The position numbers and the translations under genes were made by a program. The notes under the pieces are model-generated. The model was given only the letters and a program-made list of their open reading frames with translations, was not told the DNA's origin and did not search any database. Of a DNA stretch of 64,000 bases, positions 9,791 through 22,795 are shown in pieces. The number at the start of each line of letters is the position of its first letter. Position 1 is the first letter of the stretch. Source of the DNA: Balanoglossus misakiensis (taxonomy: Eukaryota; Hemichordata); assembly GCA_040954595.2 (NCBI GenBank), contig CM082596.2, forward strand, positions 10,664,001 through 10,728,000. Reading direction: 5' to 3'.

Positions 9791-10859
9791 ACCCAGAAAG
9801 AGAACCACATTAGGAAGTATTATAGGTCTGTTTCCTCAAAGTCCAATAAGTGCAAAACTTAACGCACATCAAAATGTTGCCCAGACAACGGTAGTTAGCA
9901 GTTTGCTTGCTCGGTTTGAAATGCGCGGCTGTGGTAGAAAATTACCCCCTGTTCTTTGGGACGTGAGCCACCCCCCTGAGACAATGGTGCACTCACACTC
10001 GAGAACATAGGTTTGCTATTTGCATATACAAATGGAATATTCCTTCGAATGCGAGCATGTTCCAGTGCGTTCTAAAATAATAAAATATGCAGCTATAGCA
10101 TGTATGCATATTCATTAGTGTGTCGTAATGCTAACTTTGGTCTGTGATTGGGTAACAAGTCCCACTCTCCATAACAACAGGTGATCATTGACCCGTTTCC
10201 GGTGTGCGACGTCGGGTTTCAATCACTTTCCTTCTTACTGCCACGGGATCAAGACGTCTTTTCGGTAGGCTCATAATCCAGTCATTGCTTTTAGTACCAT
10301 AGCCTATATAGCTACGTTACCGTCGCTCGATTGTTTTGTCTGGTATAAGGTGATTTGCAGCTATCCGTTCAACACCTTGTAGTTGAACAGAAGTAGGTAT
10401 TATTCCAGAAAAAAATCCGAGCTACGGGCGTGCAGCTAGCCATGCCTCTCGGCCATTCTGTGTATGGCTTCACTGCTGACCCTGAGGTCATAATCGAGAA
10501 AGTCTAGTCATATTCATAGGGCTATACTCTGTGAGAATTTTATTGCTAGGCCTCTTGCCTAAGCGCACGTAGAGCCAGTGTTTGCATTTTTTTTAATTTT
10601 ACGGTTTAAACGTGGTTGGTGTATTTTCGCTTTTCTGTTTGTTTTTTCGTAACATTTTACTGTTTACATGTTGTTGGCGTATTTTCGTTTTTCTGGTGTG
10701 ATTTCCACCTCACTGTTGGCATACTTAAACAATTATCCTAATTTTTATTGGGCAAACCGATAAAACCAGAACCACCACAAGTAAAGAAAATTGTAATCTG
10801 TTTGGTGATAACCCTTTTAGCTTTGAGAGATAACCGATTTGATGTTTTAGTAAAACCAA
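9791..10859. other. Non-coding DNA with a smaller CpG-containing patch and a tiny ATG frame
   Basis: A second patch with CG dinucleotides lies at about 10190-10440. A 21-codon frame (10442-10507, MPLGHSVYGFTADPEVIIEKV) begins in a CCATGC context but has no splice donor in a supporting position. I list it only as an observation. The rest shows no gene or repeat border. Confidence 0.3.
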
Positions 10860-11345
10860 ATTTTTGACGAGGGTGACAAGCATTTTTTTCTCCAAGAGTC
10901 GTGTTGCTTTGAAGCATACATTTGGATATATGGTCCCATTTGATGAAAACCTGGTTGATGAAAAATGTGCATATTTATAATTTTGTAGAATTTTTTGTCT
11001 TTTTTGGTCAAAAATTGTTTTATCTAAAACTGCTTGTCAGATTGCTTTCAAATTTTGCAGGGTTGTTCCTTGGGAATAATTAAGTGAGATGTTTTAGAAA
11101 AATACTTGAAATTTGCATATTTGCGTTTTGTGTGTGATAGTTTTGGAATTTTTCATTAAAAATTATTTTCTTTCAAACTGATTGTCAGATTGCCTTGAGC
11201 TTTGGTAGGCATGTTCCCTGAAGCGATTGACGTAAGATATTGTACAATTTTGGTGAAAATACTGATTTTTCTGAAACTGCATATGGGATTGCTTTGAAAT
11301 TTGATAGGATTATTGCAATGGGTAACCCAAGTTTTGTCTGATTGT
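10860..11345. repeat. Second block of the degenerate ACTGCTTGTCAGATTGCTTT repeat
   Basis: Modules of roughly 110-130 bp each carry an AAACTG..TGTCAGATTGC core followed by a TTTGGTAGG..TGTTCC motif and a T-rich spacer (cores near 11026, 11177 and 11272). They match the modules at 7230-8165 in motif order, indicating one old repeat family. The minus-strand open frame 11156-11380 is a shadow. Confidence 0.45.
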
Positions 11346-12021
11346 GTTGATTTCCCTATACTGAGACTCGCCAAGTACACTATATGTTTATATTACTAGA
11401 GAGTTCAGAATCCAATATGGCCGCCATACGAACTGGGACATACTGTGTAATCAGATTATTTTCTAAACTTGTCATATTTTAATTTCTCGATCTCACAAAT
11501 AAAAATGAAATGCCAAAAACTGAGTAACTTTCGTTTCTTCCCGCTTGGTGTCCATTAAAGTCTTTTTCCTCCCACTTGGGAAAGTGGCTAGAGTCAATAT
11601 GTGCATAATGGCAGCATTATATGGCACTGAATAAATGGCAGGGGTGTTTACATCTCCTAATTTGTTTTCACTTAAACCATTATAAATATCTAACAGTATA
11701 TGATCATATTGTGTATGCAACTCGGAGATGTGTTTCACTTCAGGGTTGGAAGTTTGTTTAGTCAAGTCTGGGAAGTGACATGTCTTCAAAGTGACTGATG
11801 TTATCTGCTTAGAGCTGAATGCCCATGGGTGTTCTTTCCTAGGAATACATTTTCTTTGAATTTCATAGACCTGTGTATAATTATAATTTCAGTTATATAT
11901 TCTAATTTGCGTTTAGGTAGAGTATGCATGGAATTAAAATAATTATTCTGTAATTACCCAACAAAAATGTTTGTCTTACAATTGTCTAGCAAGTGGATAT
12001 TTTGATTGTTAATTTGCACAG
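11346..12021. other. Non-coding DNA upstream of a terminal exon candidate
   Basis: Contains GAATCCAATATGGCCGCCAT near 11408, the reverse complement of a motif found in the dispersed elements further right. A 98-codon minus-strand open frame (11493-11789) has no recognisable domain. The last bases before 12022 (TTAATTTGCACAG) form a usable splice acceptor. Confidence 0.35.
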
Positions 12022-12305
12022 GCAACATTATGGAAGTAGCATAAAGAGTATTCAATAATATAGCAGATCTTCTAGCCAGAAAGAAGAGCTTAGAAGATTT
12101 ATCAGCTCATAATATTCCTTTAACCAATGAACTTTATATGAACTTGCACACCTGCCTTCAAGATACAGGGATTAATGTTCAGGAAACCTTACCAGCTCTA
12201 GTACATTTTTTTCAGCCAGAAATTGAATTACCAGATAAAAAAATCAGTAATTTTACAAAGATACAGTCAGAAAATAAATGGAGAAAGCCAGCAAGGAAGG
12301 CATAA
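12022..12305 (+). CDS. Terminal coding exon candidate, protein not recognised
   Basis: From 12063 a frame of 80 codons runs to TAA at 12303-12305. It starts ADLLARKKSLEDLSAHNIPL, has a mid part YMNLHTCLQDTGINVQETLP, and ends with the basic tail ENKWRKPARKA. Composition is that of a soluble helical protein and the stop is followed by AT-rich flank with AATAAA at 12714-12719. Using the good GCACAG acceptor at 12021 requires a one-base shift between about 12035 and 12062. A weaker TATAG acceptor at 12063 would need none. I do not recognise the family; helical-repeat proteins such as PPR types are a guess only. Upstream exons are not visible in the preceding few kb. Confidence 0.45.
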
Positions 12306-13208
12306 AAGTGGAACACATGAAAGACACAGTTAGCTTAAACTACATGTGTATGCAGTAAAAACTGTATGGTGCAAGGACGTTCATTTTTATGATTTATAGC
12401 CAGCCAGTCTTTCCATGCATATCATACCAAAATTAATATGAAAATCGTGTAAATGTTAATAGACTACAAGGAAAGTACAAATACATGTAGAAATTACACT
12501 ATCCAACTTTCTCCACTTTTGATATCTGCTCAACACAGGCAAGCAAAAGGGCCGATCTGAGAGTTTGACTTGAATGATGGCAATTTTTGCTCTCCAGAAG
12601 TAACTGTATAAAATATTTTTTGGTAGTAGTATTATTGCTCAAAATACACAAGAATTTAAATATCTCCGCTCGCTACAGTGATTGAACTGATTTTCAGCAA
12701 ATTGCAGTGTATAAATAAACATTGCCATCTAATGAAATATCAATCCAATATGGCCGCCCATTTGCAATGGTAAAATGCTAGGTTTTTCCTTTTTTGAGCG
12801 CCTGGGAATTTAAATTATAATCCAGATATCAAACACTTAAGTCACTATCTGTATCTACACATATATTGTAATATATTCTGAAAATTTCGTTACAATTAGA
12901 TCAACTATGATTGAGACACGGAACATCAAACATTGCAAAATTTCATATTTCCCATGGTGCCATGCAAAAAATAGAGAGATTTTCTTTACAAGTTTAGATG
13001 ATCTCCTGTAAAACTGAAAGAAGTATTCTTCTGTGAATCGTGCATAATTTTTTGAAAAATGTTGAAGATACTTGAGAATATCAGTATTTTTTGATGCTTT
13101 TGTACCTTGAAAACAGGTGAACCGATTTTGATAATTTTCTTTATTATAACCTACAAAGACCTATAAACATTTTTTATCAGTAAAATAAACAGCCTTATAT
13201 AATTTTAC
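12306..13208. other. 3' flank of the exon candidate, AT-rich
   Basis: Probable 3' UTR and flank. Contains CAATCCAATATGGCCGCCCA near 12741, another copy of the motif shared with dispersed elements. No gene recognised. Confidence 0.35.
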
Positions 13209-13764
13209 TGGTCCAGCTGTTACAGAGACCACTGGCTATTTTATTATAAACTGGTGGTAGGTCAGTGAATGCCTCTGTCTGATTGGACTAATTAGCTTGT
13301 CATACTCGCATGTATTTTACAGACAGTTTTTGGACAAAAATCAGTTGTGGTCCAGCTGTTACAGAGACCACCGGCTATTTTATTATAAACTGGTGGTAGG
13401 TCAGTGAATGCCTCTGTCTGATAGGACTAATTAGCTTGTCATACTCGCATGTATTTTACATACAATTTTTGGACAAAAATCAGTTGTGGTCCAGCTGTTA
13501 CAGAGACCACCGCCTATTTTATTATAAACTGGTGGTAGGTCAGTGAATGCCCTTGTCTGATAGGACTAATTAGCTTGTCATACTCGCATGAATTTTACAG
13601 ACAGTTTTTGGACAAAAATCAGCTGTGGTCCAGCTGTTACAGAGACCACCGGTTATTTTATTATAAACTGGCGGTAGGTCAGTGAATGCCTCTGTCTGAT
13701 TGGACTAATTAGCTTGTCATACTCGCATGTATTTTACAGACAGTTTTTTGACAAAAATCTGTTT
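13209..13764. repeat. 139-bp tandem repeat, four copies
   Basis: CCAGCTGTTACAGAGACCA occurs at 13213, 13352, 13491 and 13630, exactly 139 bp apart. Copies differ at only a few bases (CCACTGGC/CCACCGGC/CCACCGCC/CCACCGGT; TGATTGG/TGATAGG), so the duplication is recent. The unit is unrelated to the 116-bp satellite that starts 2 kb to the right. The minus-strand open frame 13734-13934 overlaps the end and is not a gene. Confidence 0.9.
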
Positions 13765-13969
13765 TTTTTAGTGCTGCTTGTAGGATTGCAGTGACACATA
13801 ACACTTGATTGGGCATAGTGAATTTTTTTATGTTTCCATAGTATTTGAATATTTTTGCCATATATGCTTGCCAATGTCGCCCGTGATTTTAATTCTGGCG
13901 AATACCTAAAATCTGTGTAATCCCCAAATGGCACAACAGTATCCTATACGCTATGTTTTAAGAAGTTAA
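13765..13969. other. Short spacer between the tandem repeat and the long repeat units
   Basis: AT-rich, without recognised features. Confidence 0.4.
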
Positions 13970-15710
13970 TTATACATAGATATGCATCTTGTTAAAATGC
14001 ACAACAGTCACGATTTTGTTCACACGAGTTTGATTGCTGCCAGGACATAACCCAAATATTTTGATAATTTTGGCAATGAACTTTGAACTACTATCCCATG
14101 CCTTGGCATGTACAGCAGATACAGCCTTCAAATTTGGAGGACTGGAACACCTAATGAAGTACATGTATTAACTTTAACACAATAATTATGTAAATAAGCT
14201 CTTTAAAGTTACCCAATAGATCTTAGAAGTCTGGTTTTTGCTGGACACTGGTCAGTTTGATATCAAAATTTGTTGGCCCAACTTTGCGTGAACTCTGGCT
14301 TACTTACCATTTCTCAGCACCCATAACAAATACAGCCTTTACTTTCTGTTGGAACCATGCTAACCACTTTGGCTCCTCCAATGCTGCTTATAGTTGGGTC
14401 TTCTTCATGGCGGCCATATTTGATTTTTGGATAACCTTTAAAAGTTGACATTTTTTTCAAAAATTACAAGGCCAATCAAGTTCTAATTTACTGTCCGTTC
14501 CAATTTTTTTCAATAATTTTGTTAGTGGTCATGCGAATTTGGATTCATTATGGATTTTTGAAAAATCTCATGAAAAATTTCCAAAGTCTTTTTTTAATCA
14601 AGCTTTCAAGTGAATTGTGATTGCTTTAACCTTATTCGAGCCAAATTGTATTTTCTGAACACCGATGAAAAACAAAGATTTCCTATTTCTAGCCTACTCA
14701 TTGATAGCACACAAATTAATTTTATTGATACGAGTCACCATATGACTAGAATACGTTACATTTTTGGCAACTTTCACATGTTCTTTGATCCAGTTGTTTT
14801 TCAGAATTTGATTAAACAATTTATTGGCCACTCTCACATGTCCTTTGATCCAGTAATTCTAGAACTTAATTTTATGTGGATATGCCTCTTGGTAAAAAGC
14901 ACAACAGTCATGATTTTGTTCACATGAGAACTATTGCTGCCAGGACATAACCCAACTATTTTTATAATTCTGGCAATGATCTACTTTCCCATAACTTGCC
15001 ATGCACAGCAGATACAGCTTTCAAAATTAGGGGACTGGAACATCTAATGAAGTATTAATCTTTAACACAATACTTATGTACTTATCCTATTTAAAGTTAA
15101 CCAATAGAGCTTAGAACTTTGGTTCTTGTTGAACACTGATCAGTTTGATATCAGATTTTGTTGGCACAATTTTGCGTGACCTCTGGCTTACTTACCATTT
15201 CTAGCCATCCAAAAAAGATACAGAGCTTGCTTTCTGTTGGAACCATGCTAACTGCTTTGGCACCTGTAATGCTGCATGTTCCTTTAATTGTCTTCTTCAT
15301 GGTGGCTATATTGAATTTTCTGATAACCTCTAAAAGTTGACATTTTTTTTAAAACTACAGGGCCAATCAAGTTCTAATTTACTGTCCCTTCCAATTTTTT
15401 TCAATAATATTGTTAGTGGTCATGCGAATTTGGATTCATTATGGATTTTTGAAAAATGTCATGAAAAATTTCCAAAGTCTTTTTTTAATCAAGCTTTCAA
15501 GTGTATTGTGATTGCTTTAACCTTATTCAAGCCAAATTGGATTTTCTGAACTCTGATTAAAAACGAAGATTTCCTATTTCTAGCCTACTCATTGAAAGCA
15601 CGCAAATTCATTTTATTGATATGAGTCACCATATGAATAGAATACTTTACATTTTTTGGCAAATTTCACATGTCCTTTGATTCAGATTTGTTAGAACTGA
15701 ATTGTACTTG
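13970..15710. repeat. Long-form repeat units flanking the satellite on the left (about 0.9 and 0.84 kb)
   Basis: ACAACAGTCA occurs at 14001, 14901 and 15737, so two long units precede the satellite. Each begins with a satellite-like segment (CTCTTG...AAGCACAACAGTCA, GCTGCCAGGACATAACCCAA, TTTTGGCAATGA). It continues with a part absent from the satellite: GGAACACCTAATGAAGTA, an ACCAATAGA..TTAGAA module, CTTTCTGTTGGAACCATGCTAAC, CTTCATGG(C/T)GGC, and CTATTTCTAGCCTACTCATTG. Open frames in this stretch (14257-14448, 14610-14927, 15158-15340, 15337-15549, 13970-14164 minus) are repeat shadows. The same long form recurs at 51731-53903. Confidence 0.8.
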
Positions 15711-16552
15711 GATATGTATGTCTCTTGTTAAAAAGCACAACAGTCATGATTGTGTTCACTTGAGTTTTGTCGCTGCCAGGACATAACCGATATATTTTGA
15801 TAATTTTGGCAATGACCCTTGATCTACTTGGATATGTCTCATGTTAAAAAGCACAACAGTCTTGATTTTGTTCACATGAGTTTTATCGCTGCAAGGACAT
15901 AACCAAAATATTTTGATAATTTTGGCAATGACCCTTGATCTACTTGGATATGTCTCTTGTTAAAAAGCACAACAGTCTTGATTTTGTTCACATGAGTTTT
16001 ATCGCTGCCAGGACATAACAAAAATATTTTGATAATTTTGGCAATGACTCTTGATCTACTTGGATATGTCTCTTGTTAAAAAGCACAACAGTCTTGATTT
16101 TGTTCACATGAGTTTTATCACTGCCAGGACATAACCCAAATATATTGATAATTTTGGCAATGACCCTTGATCTACTTGGATATGTCTCTTGTTAAAATAC
16201 ACAACAGTCTTGATTTTGTTCACATGAGTTTTATCGCTGCCAGGACATAACCCAAATATTTTGATAATTTTGGCAATGACCCTTGATCTACTTGGATATG
16301 TCTCTTGTTAAAAAGCACAACAGTAATGATTGTGTTCACACGAGTTTTATTGCTGCCAGGACATAACCCAAATATTTTGTTAAGTTTGGCAATGACCCTT
16401 GATCTTCTTGGATATGTCTCTTGTTAAAAAGCACAACTGTCATGATTTTGTTCACATGAGATTTATTGCTGCCAGGACATAACCCAAATATTTTGATAAT
16501 TTTGGCAATGACCCTTGATCTACTTGGATATGTCTCTTGTTAAAAAGCACAA

Positions 16553-18872
16553 CAGTCAGGATTTTGTTCACATGAGTTTTATCACTGCCAGGACATAACC
16601 CAAATATATTGATAATTTTGGCAATGACCCTTGATCTACTTGGATATGTCTCTTGTTAAAATACACAACAGTCTTGATTTTGTTAACATGAGTTTTATCG
16701 CTGCCAGGACATAACCCAAATATTTTGATTATTTTGGCAATGACCCTTGATCTACTTGGATGTGTCTCTTGTTAAAAAGCACAACAGTCATGATTGTGTT
16801 AACACGAGTTTTATTGCTGCCAGGACATAACCCAAATATTTTGATAATTTTGGCAATTACCCTTGATCTTCTTGGATATGTCTCTTGTTAAAAAGCACAA
16901 CAGTCATGATTTTGTTCACATGAGTTTTATTGCTGCCAGGACATAACCCAAATATTTTGATAATTTTGGCAATGACCCTTGATCTACTTGGATATGTCTC
17001 TTGGTAAAAAGCACAACAGTCAGGATTTTGTTCACATGAGTTTTATTGCTTCCAGGACATAACCAAACTATTTTGATAATTTTGGCAATGACTCTTGATC
17101 TACTTTGATATGTCTCTTGTTAAAAAGCACAACAGTCAGGATTTTGTTCACATGAGTACTATTGCTGGCAGGACATAACCAAACTATTTTGATAATTTTG
17201 GCAATGACTCTTCATCTACTTGGATATGTCTCTTGTTAAAATGCACAACATACATGATTTTGTTCACATGAATTCTATTGCTGTCAGGACATAACCCAAA
17301 TATTTTGATAATTATGGCAATGACCCTTGAACTACTTGGATATGTCTCTTGATAAACAGCCAAACAGTCATGATTGTGTTCACACGACTTTTATTGCTGC
17401 CAGGACATAGCCCAAATATTTTGATAATTTTGGCAATGACCCTTGATCGACTTGGATATGTCTCTTGTTAAAAAGCACAACAGTCATGATTTTGTTTACG
17501 TGACTACTATTGCTGCCAAGACTTAACCCAAATATTTTGATAATTTTGGCAATGACCCTTGATCTACTTGGATATGTCTCTTGTTAAAAAGCACAACAGT
17601 CATGATTGTGTTCACACAAGTTTTATTGCTGCCAGGACATAACCCAACTATTTTGATAATTTTGGCAATGACCCTTGATCTACTTGGATATGTCTCTATT
17701 TAAAAAGCACAACAGTCAGGATTTTGTTCACATGAGTTTTATCACTGCCAGGACATAACCCAAATATATTGATAATTTTGGCAATGACCCTTGATCTACT
17801 TGGATATGTCTCTTGTTAAAATACACAACAGTCTTGATTTTGTTCACATGAGTTTTATCGCTGCCAGGACATAACCCAAATATTTTGATAATTTTGGCAA
17901 TGACCCTTGATCTACTTGGATATGTCTCGTGTTAAAAAGCACAACAGTCATGATTGTGTTAACACGAGTTTTATTGCTGCCAGGACATAACCCAAATATT
18001 TTGATAATTTTGGCAATGACCCTTGATCTTCTTGGATATGTCTCTTGTTAAAAAGCACAACAGTCATGATTTTGTTCACATGAGTTTTATTGCTGCCAGG
18101 ACATAACCCAAATATTTTGATAATTTTGGCAATGACCCTTGATCTACTTGGATATGTCTCTTGTTAAAAAGCACAACAGTCAGGATTTTGTTCACATGAG
18201 TTTTATTGCTTCCAGGACATAACCAAAATATTTTGATAGTTTTGGCAATGACTCTTGATCTACTTTGATATGTCTCTTGTTAAAAAGCACAACAGTCAGG
18301 ATTTTGTTCACATGAGTACTATTGCTGGCAGGACATAACCAAACTATTTTGATAATTTTGGCAATGACTCTTCATCTACTTGGATATGTCTCTTGTTAAA
18401 ATGCACAACATACATGATTTTGTTCACATGAATTCTATTGCTGTCAGGACATAACCCAAATATTTTGATAATTATGGCAATGACCCTTGAACTACTTGGA
18501 TATGTCTCTTGATAAACAGCCAAACAGTCATGATTGTGTTCACACGAGTTTTATTGCTGCCAGGACATAACCCAAATATTTTGATAATTTTGGCAATGAC
18601 CCTTGATCGACTTGGATATGTCTCTTGTTAAAAAGCACAACAGTCATGATTTTGTTTACGTGACTACTATTGCTGCCAGGACTTAACCCAAATATTTTGA
18701 TAATTTTGGCAATGACCCTTGATCTACTTGGATATGTCTCTTGTTAAAAAGCACAACAGTCATGATTGTGTTCACACAAGTTTTATTGCTGCCAGGACAT
18801 AACCCAAATATTTTTTATAATTTTGGCCATGACCCTTGATCTACTTGGATATATCTCTTGTTAAAAAGCACA
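16553..18872. repeat. Ten-monomer higher-order repeat, 1160 bp, two tandem copies
   Basis: The variant CAGTCAGGATTTTG with TTTTATCACTGCC and an AATATATTG end occurs at 16553 and 17713, exactly 1160 bp (10 x 116) apart. The following monomer types come in the same order in both: AAAATACACAACAGTCTTG; GTTAACACGAG; TGCTTCCAGG; GAGTACTATTGCTGGC; ACAACATACATG; GATAAACAGCCAAAC; TTTACGTGAC. The second copy diverges near its end. Confidence 0.85.
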
Positions 18873-21800
18873 ACAGTCATGATTTTGTTTACGTGACTAC
18901 TATTGCTGCCAGGACTTAACCCAAATATTTTGATAATCTTGGCAATGACCCTTGATCTACTTGGATATGTCTCTTGATAAAAAGCACAACAGTTATGATT
19001 GTGTTCACACGAGTTTTATTGATGCCAGGACATAACCCAAATATTTTGATAATTTTGGCCATGACCCTTGATCTACTTGGATATGTCTCTTGTTAAAAAG
19101 CACAACAGTCATGATTTTGTTTACGTGACTACTATTGCTGCCAGGACTTAACCCAAATATTTTGATAATTTTGGCAATGACCCTTAATCTACTTGGATAT
19201 GTCTCTTGATAAAAAGCACAACAGTCATGATTGTGCTCACATGAGTTTTATTGCTGCCAGGACATATACCAAATATTTTGATAATTTTGGCAATGACTCT
19301 TGATCTACTTGGATATGTCTCTTGTTAAAAAGCACAACAGTCATTATTTTGTTCACATGAGTTTTATTGCTGCCAGGACATAACCCAAATATTTTGATAA
19401 TTATGGCAATGACCCTTGATCTTCTTGGATATGTCTCTTGTTAAAGAGCACAACAGTCATGATTGTGTTCACACGAGTTTTATTGCTGTCAGGACATAAC
19501 CCAAATATTTTGATAATTTTAGCAATGACCCTTGATCTACTTGGATATGTCTCTTGTTAAAAAGCACATCAGTCATGATTTTGTTAACATGAGTTTTATT
19601 GCTGCCAGGACATACAACAAATATTTTGATAATTTTGGCAATGACTCTTGATCTACTTTGATATGTCTCTTGTTAAAAAGCACAACAGTCATTATTTTGT
19701 TCACATGAGTTTTATTGCTGCCAGGACATAACCTAAATATTTTGATAATTATGGCAATGACCCTTGAACTACTTGGATATGTCTCTTGATAAAAAGCCCA
19801 ACAGTCATTATTTTGTTCACATGAGTTTTATTGCTGCCATGACATAACCCAAATATTTTGATAATTTTGACACTGACTCTTGATCTACTTGGATATGTCT
19901 CTTGTTAAAAAGCACAACAGTCATTATTTTGTTCACATGAGTTTTATTGCTGCCAGGACATAACCCAAATATTTTGATAATTATGGCAATGACCCTTGAT
20001 CTTCTTGGATATGTCTCTTGTTAAAGAGCACAACAGTCATGATTGTGTTCACACGAGTTTTATTGCTGTCAGGACATAACCCAAATATTTTGATAATTTT
20101 GGCAATGACCCTTGATCTACTTGGATATGTCTCTTGTTAAAAAGCACATCAGTCATGATTTTGTTAACATGAGTTTATTGCTGCCAGGACATACACCAAA
20201 TATTTTGATAATTTTGGCAATGACTCTTGATCTACTTGGATATGTCTCTTGTTAAAAAGCACAACAGTCATTATTTTGTTCACATGAGTTTTATTGCTGC
20301 CAGGACATAACCTAAATATTTTGATAATTATGGCAATGACCCTTGAACTACTTGGATATGTCTCTTGATAAAAAGCCCAACAGTCATTATATTGTTCACA
20401 TGAGTTTTATTGCTGCCATGACATAACCCAAATATTTTGATAATTTTGGCAATGACCCTTGAACTACTTGGATATGTCTCTTGTTAAAAAGCACAACAGT
20501 CATTATTTTGTTCACATGAGTTTTATTGCTGCCAGGACATAACACAAATATTTTGATAATTTTGGCAATGACCCTTGATCTACTTGGATATGTCTCTTGT
20601 TAAAAAGCACAACAGTCATTATTGTGTTCACATGAGTTTTATTGCTGCCAGGACATAACCAAAATATTTTGATAATTTTGGCAATGACCCTTGATCTACT
20701 TGGATATGTCTCTAGTTAAAAAGCACAACAGTCATGATTTTGTTTACGTGACTACTATTGCTGCCAGGACATAACCCAAATATTTTGATAATTTTGGCAA
20801 TGTCCCTTGATCTACTTGGATATGTCTCTTGTTAAAAAGCACAACAGTCATGATTGTGTTCACACGAGTTTTATTGCTGCCAGAACATAACCCAAATATT
20901 TTGATAATTTTGGCAATGACCCTTGATCTACTTGGATATGTCTCTTGTTAAAAAGCACAACAGTCATGATTGTGTTCACACAAGTTTTATTGCTGCCAGG
21001 ACATAACCCAACTATTTTGATAATTTTGGCAATGACCCTTGATCTACTTGGATATGTCTCTATTTAAAAAGCACAACAGTCAGGATTTTGTTCACATGAG
21101 TTTTATCACTGCCAGGACATAACCCAAATATATTGATAATTTTGGCAATGACCCTTGATCTACTTGGATATGTCTCTTGTTAAAATACACAACAGTCTTG
21201 ATTTTGTTCACATGAGTTTTATCGCTGCCAGGACATAACCCAAATATTTTGATAATTTTGGCAATGACCCTTGATCTACTTGGATATGTCTCGTGTTAAA
21301 AAGCACAACAGTCATGATTGTGTTAACACGAGTTTTATTGCTGCCAGGACATAACCCAAATATTTTGATAATTTTGGCAATGACCCTTGATCTTCTTGGA
21401 TATGTCTCTTGTTAAAAAGCACAACAGTCATGATTTTGTTCACATGAGTTTTATTGCTGCCAGGACATAACCCAAATATTTTGATAATTTTGGCAATGAC
21501 CCTTGATCTACTTGGATATGTCTCTTGTTAAAAAGCACAACAGTCAGGATTTTGTTCACATGAGTTTTATTGCTTCCAGGACATAACCAAAATATTTTGA
21601 TAGTTTTGGCAATGACTCTTGATCTACTTTGATATGTCTCTTGTTAAAAAGCACAACAGTCAGGATTTTGTTCACATGAGTACTATTGCTGGCAGGACAT
21701 AACCAAACTATTTTGATAATTTTGGCAATGACTCTTCATCTACTTGGATATGTCTCTTGTTAAAATGCACAACATACATGATTTTGTTCACATGAATTCT

Positions 21801-22795
21801 ATTGCTGTCAGGACATAACCCAAATATTTTGATAATTATGGCAATGACCCTTGAACTACTTGGATATGTCTCTTGATAAACAGCCAAACAGTCATGATTG
21901 TGTTCACACGAGTTTTATTGCTGCCAGGACATAACCCAAATATTTTGATAATTTTGGCAATGACCCTTGATCGACTTGGATATGTCTCTTGTTAAAAAGC
22001 ACAACAGTCATGATTTTGTTTACGTGACTACTATTGCTGCCAGGACTTAACCCAAATATTTTGATAATTTTGGCAATGACCCTTGATCTACTTGGATATG
22101 TCTCTTGTTAAAAAGCACAACAGTCATGATTGTGTTCACACAAGTTTTATTGCTGCCAGGACATAACCCAAATATTTTTTATAATTTTGGCCATGACCCT
22201 TGATCTACTTGGATATATCTCTTGTTAAAAAGCACAACAGTCATGATTTTGTTTACGTGACTACTATTGCTGCCAGGACTTAACCCAAATATTTTGATAA
22301 TCTTGGCAATGACCCTTGATCTACTTGGATATGTCTCTTGATAAAAAGCACAACAGTTATGATTGTGTTCACACGAGTTTTATTGATGCCAGGACATAAC
22401 CCAAATATTTTGATAATTTTGGCCATGACCCTTGATCTACTTGGATATGTCTCTTGTTAAAAAGCACAACAGTCATGATTTTGTTTACGTGACTACTATT
22501 GCTGCCAGGACTTAACCCAAATATTTTGATAATTTTGGCAATGACCCTTAATCTACTTGGATATGTCTCTTGATAAAAAGCACAACAGTCATGATTGTGC
22601 TCACATGAGTTTTATTGCTGCCAGGACATATACCAAGTATTTTGATAATTTTGGCAATGACTCTTGATCTACTTGGATATGTCTCTTGTTAAAAAGCACA
22701 ACAGTCATTATTTTGTTCACATGAGTTTTATTGCTGCCAGGACATAACCCAAATATTTTGATAATTATGGCAATGACCCTTGATCTTCTTGGATA
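17570..22795. repeat. Long-range duplication inside the array, offset 3364 bp (29 monomers)
   Basis: About 1.86 kb at 17570-19430 reappears at 20934-22794. Landmarks: CAGTCAGG 17713/21077, and the private GATATATCTC variant near 18847/22211. The offset is exactly 29 x 116. The copies differ by rare substitutions (ACCAAATATT versus ACCAAGTATT near 19268/22632). Sequence before and after changes monomer type abruptly, so the block borders are real. Confidence 0.8.

Noticed and set aside
11493-11789. 98-codon minus-strand frame with reasonable composition
   Set aside because: No recognisable family, no splice sites that extend it, and such a length occurs by chance in 64 kb. It remains the best unassigned frame on the minus strand.
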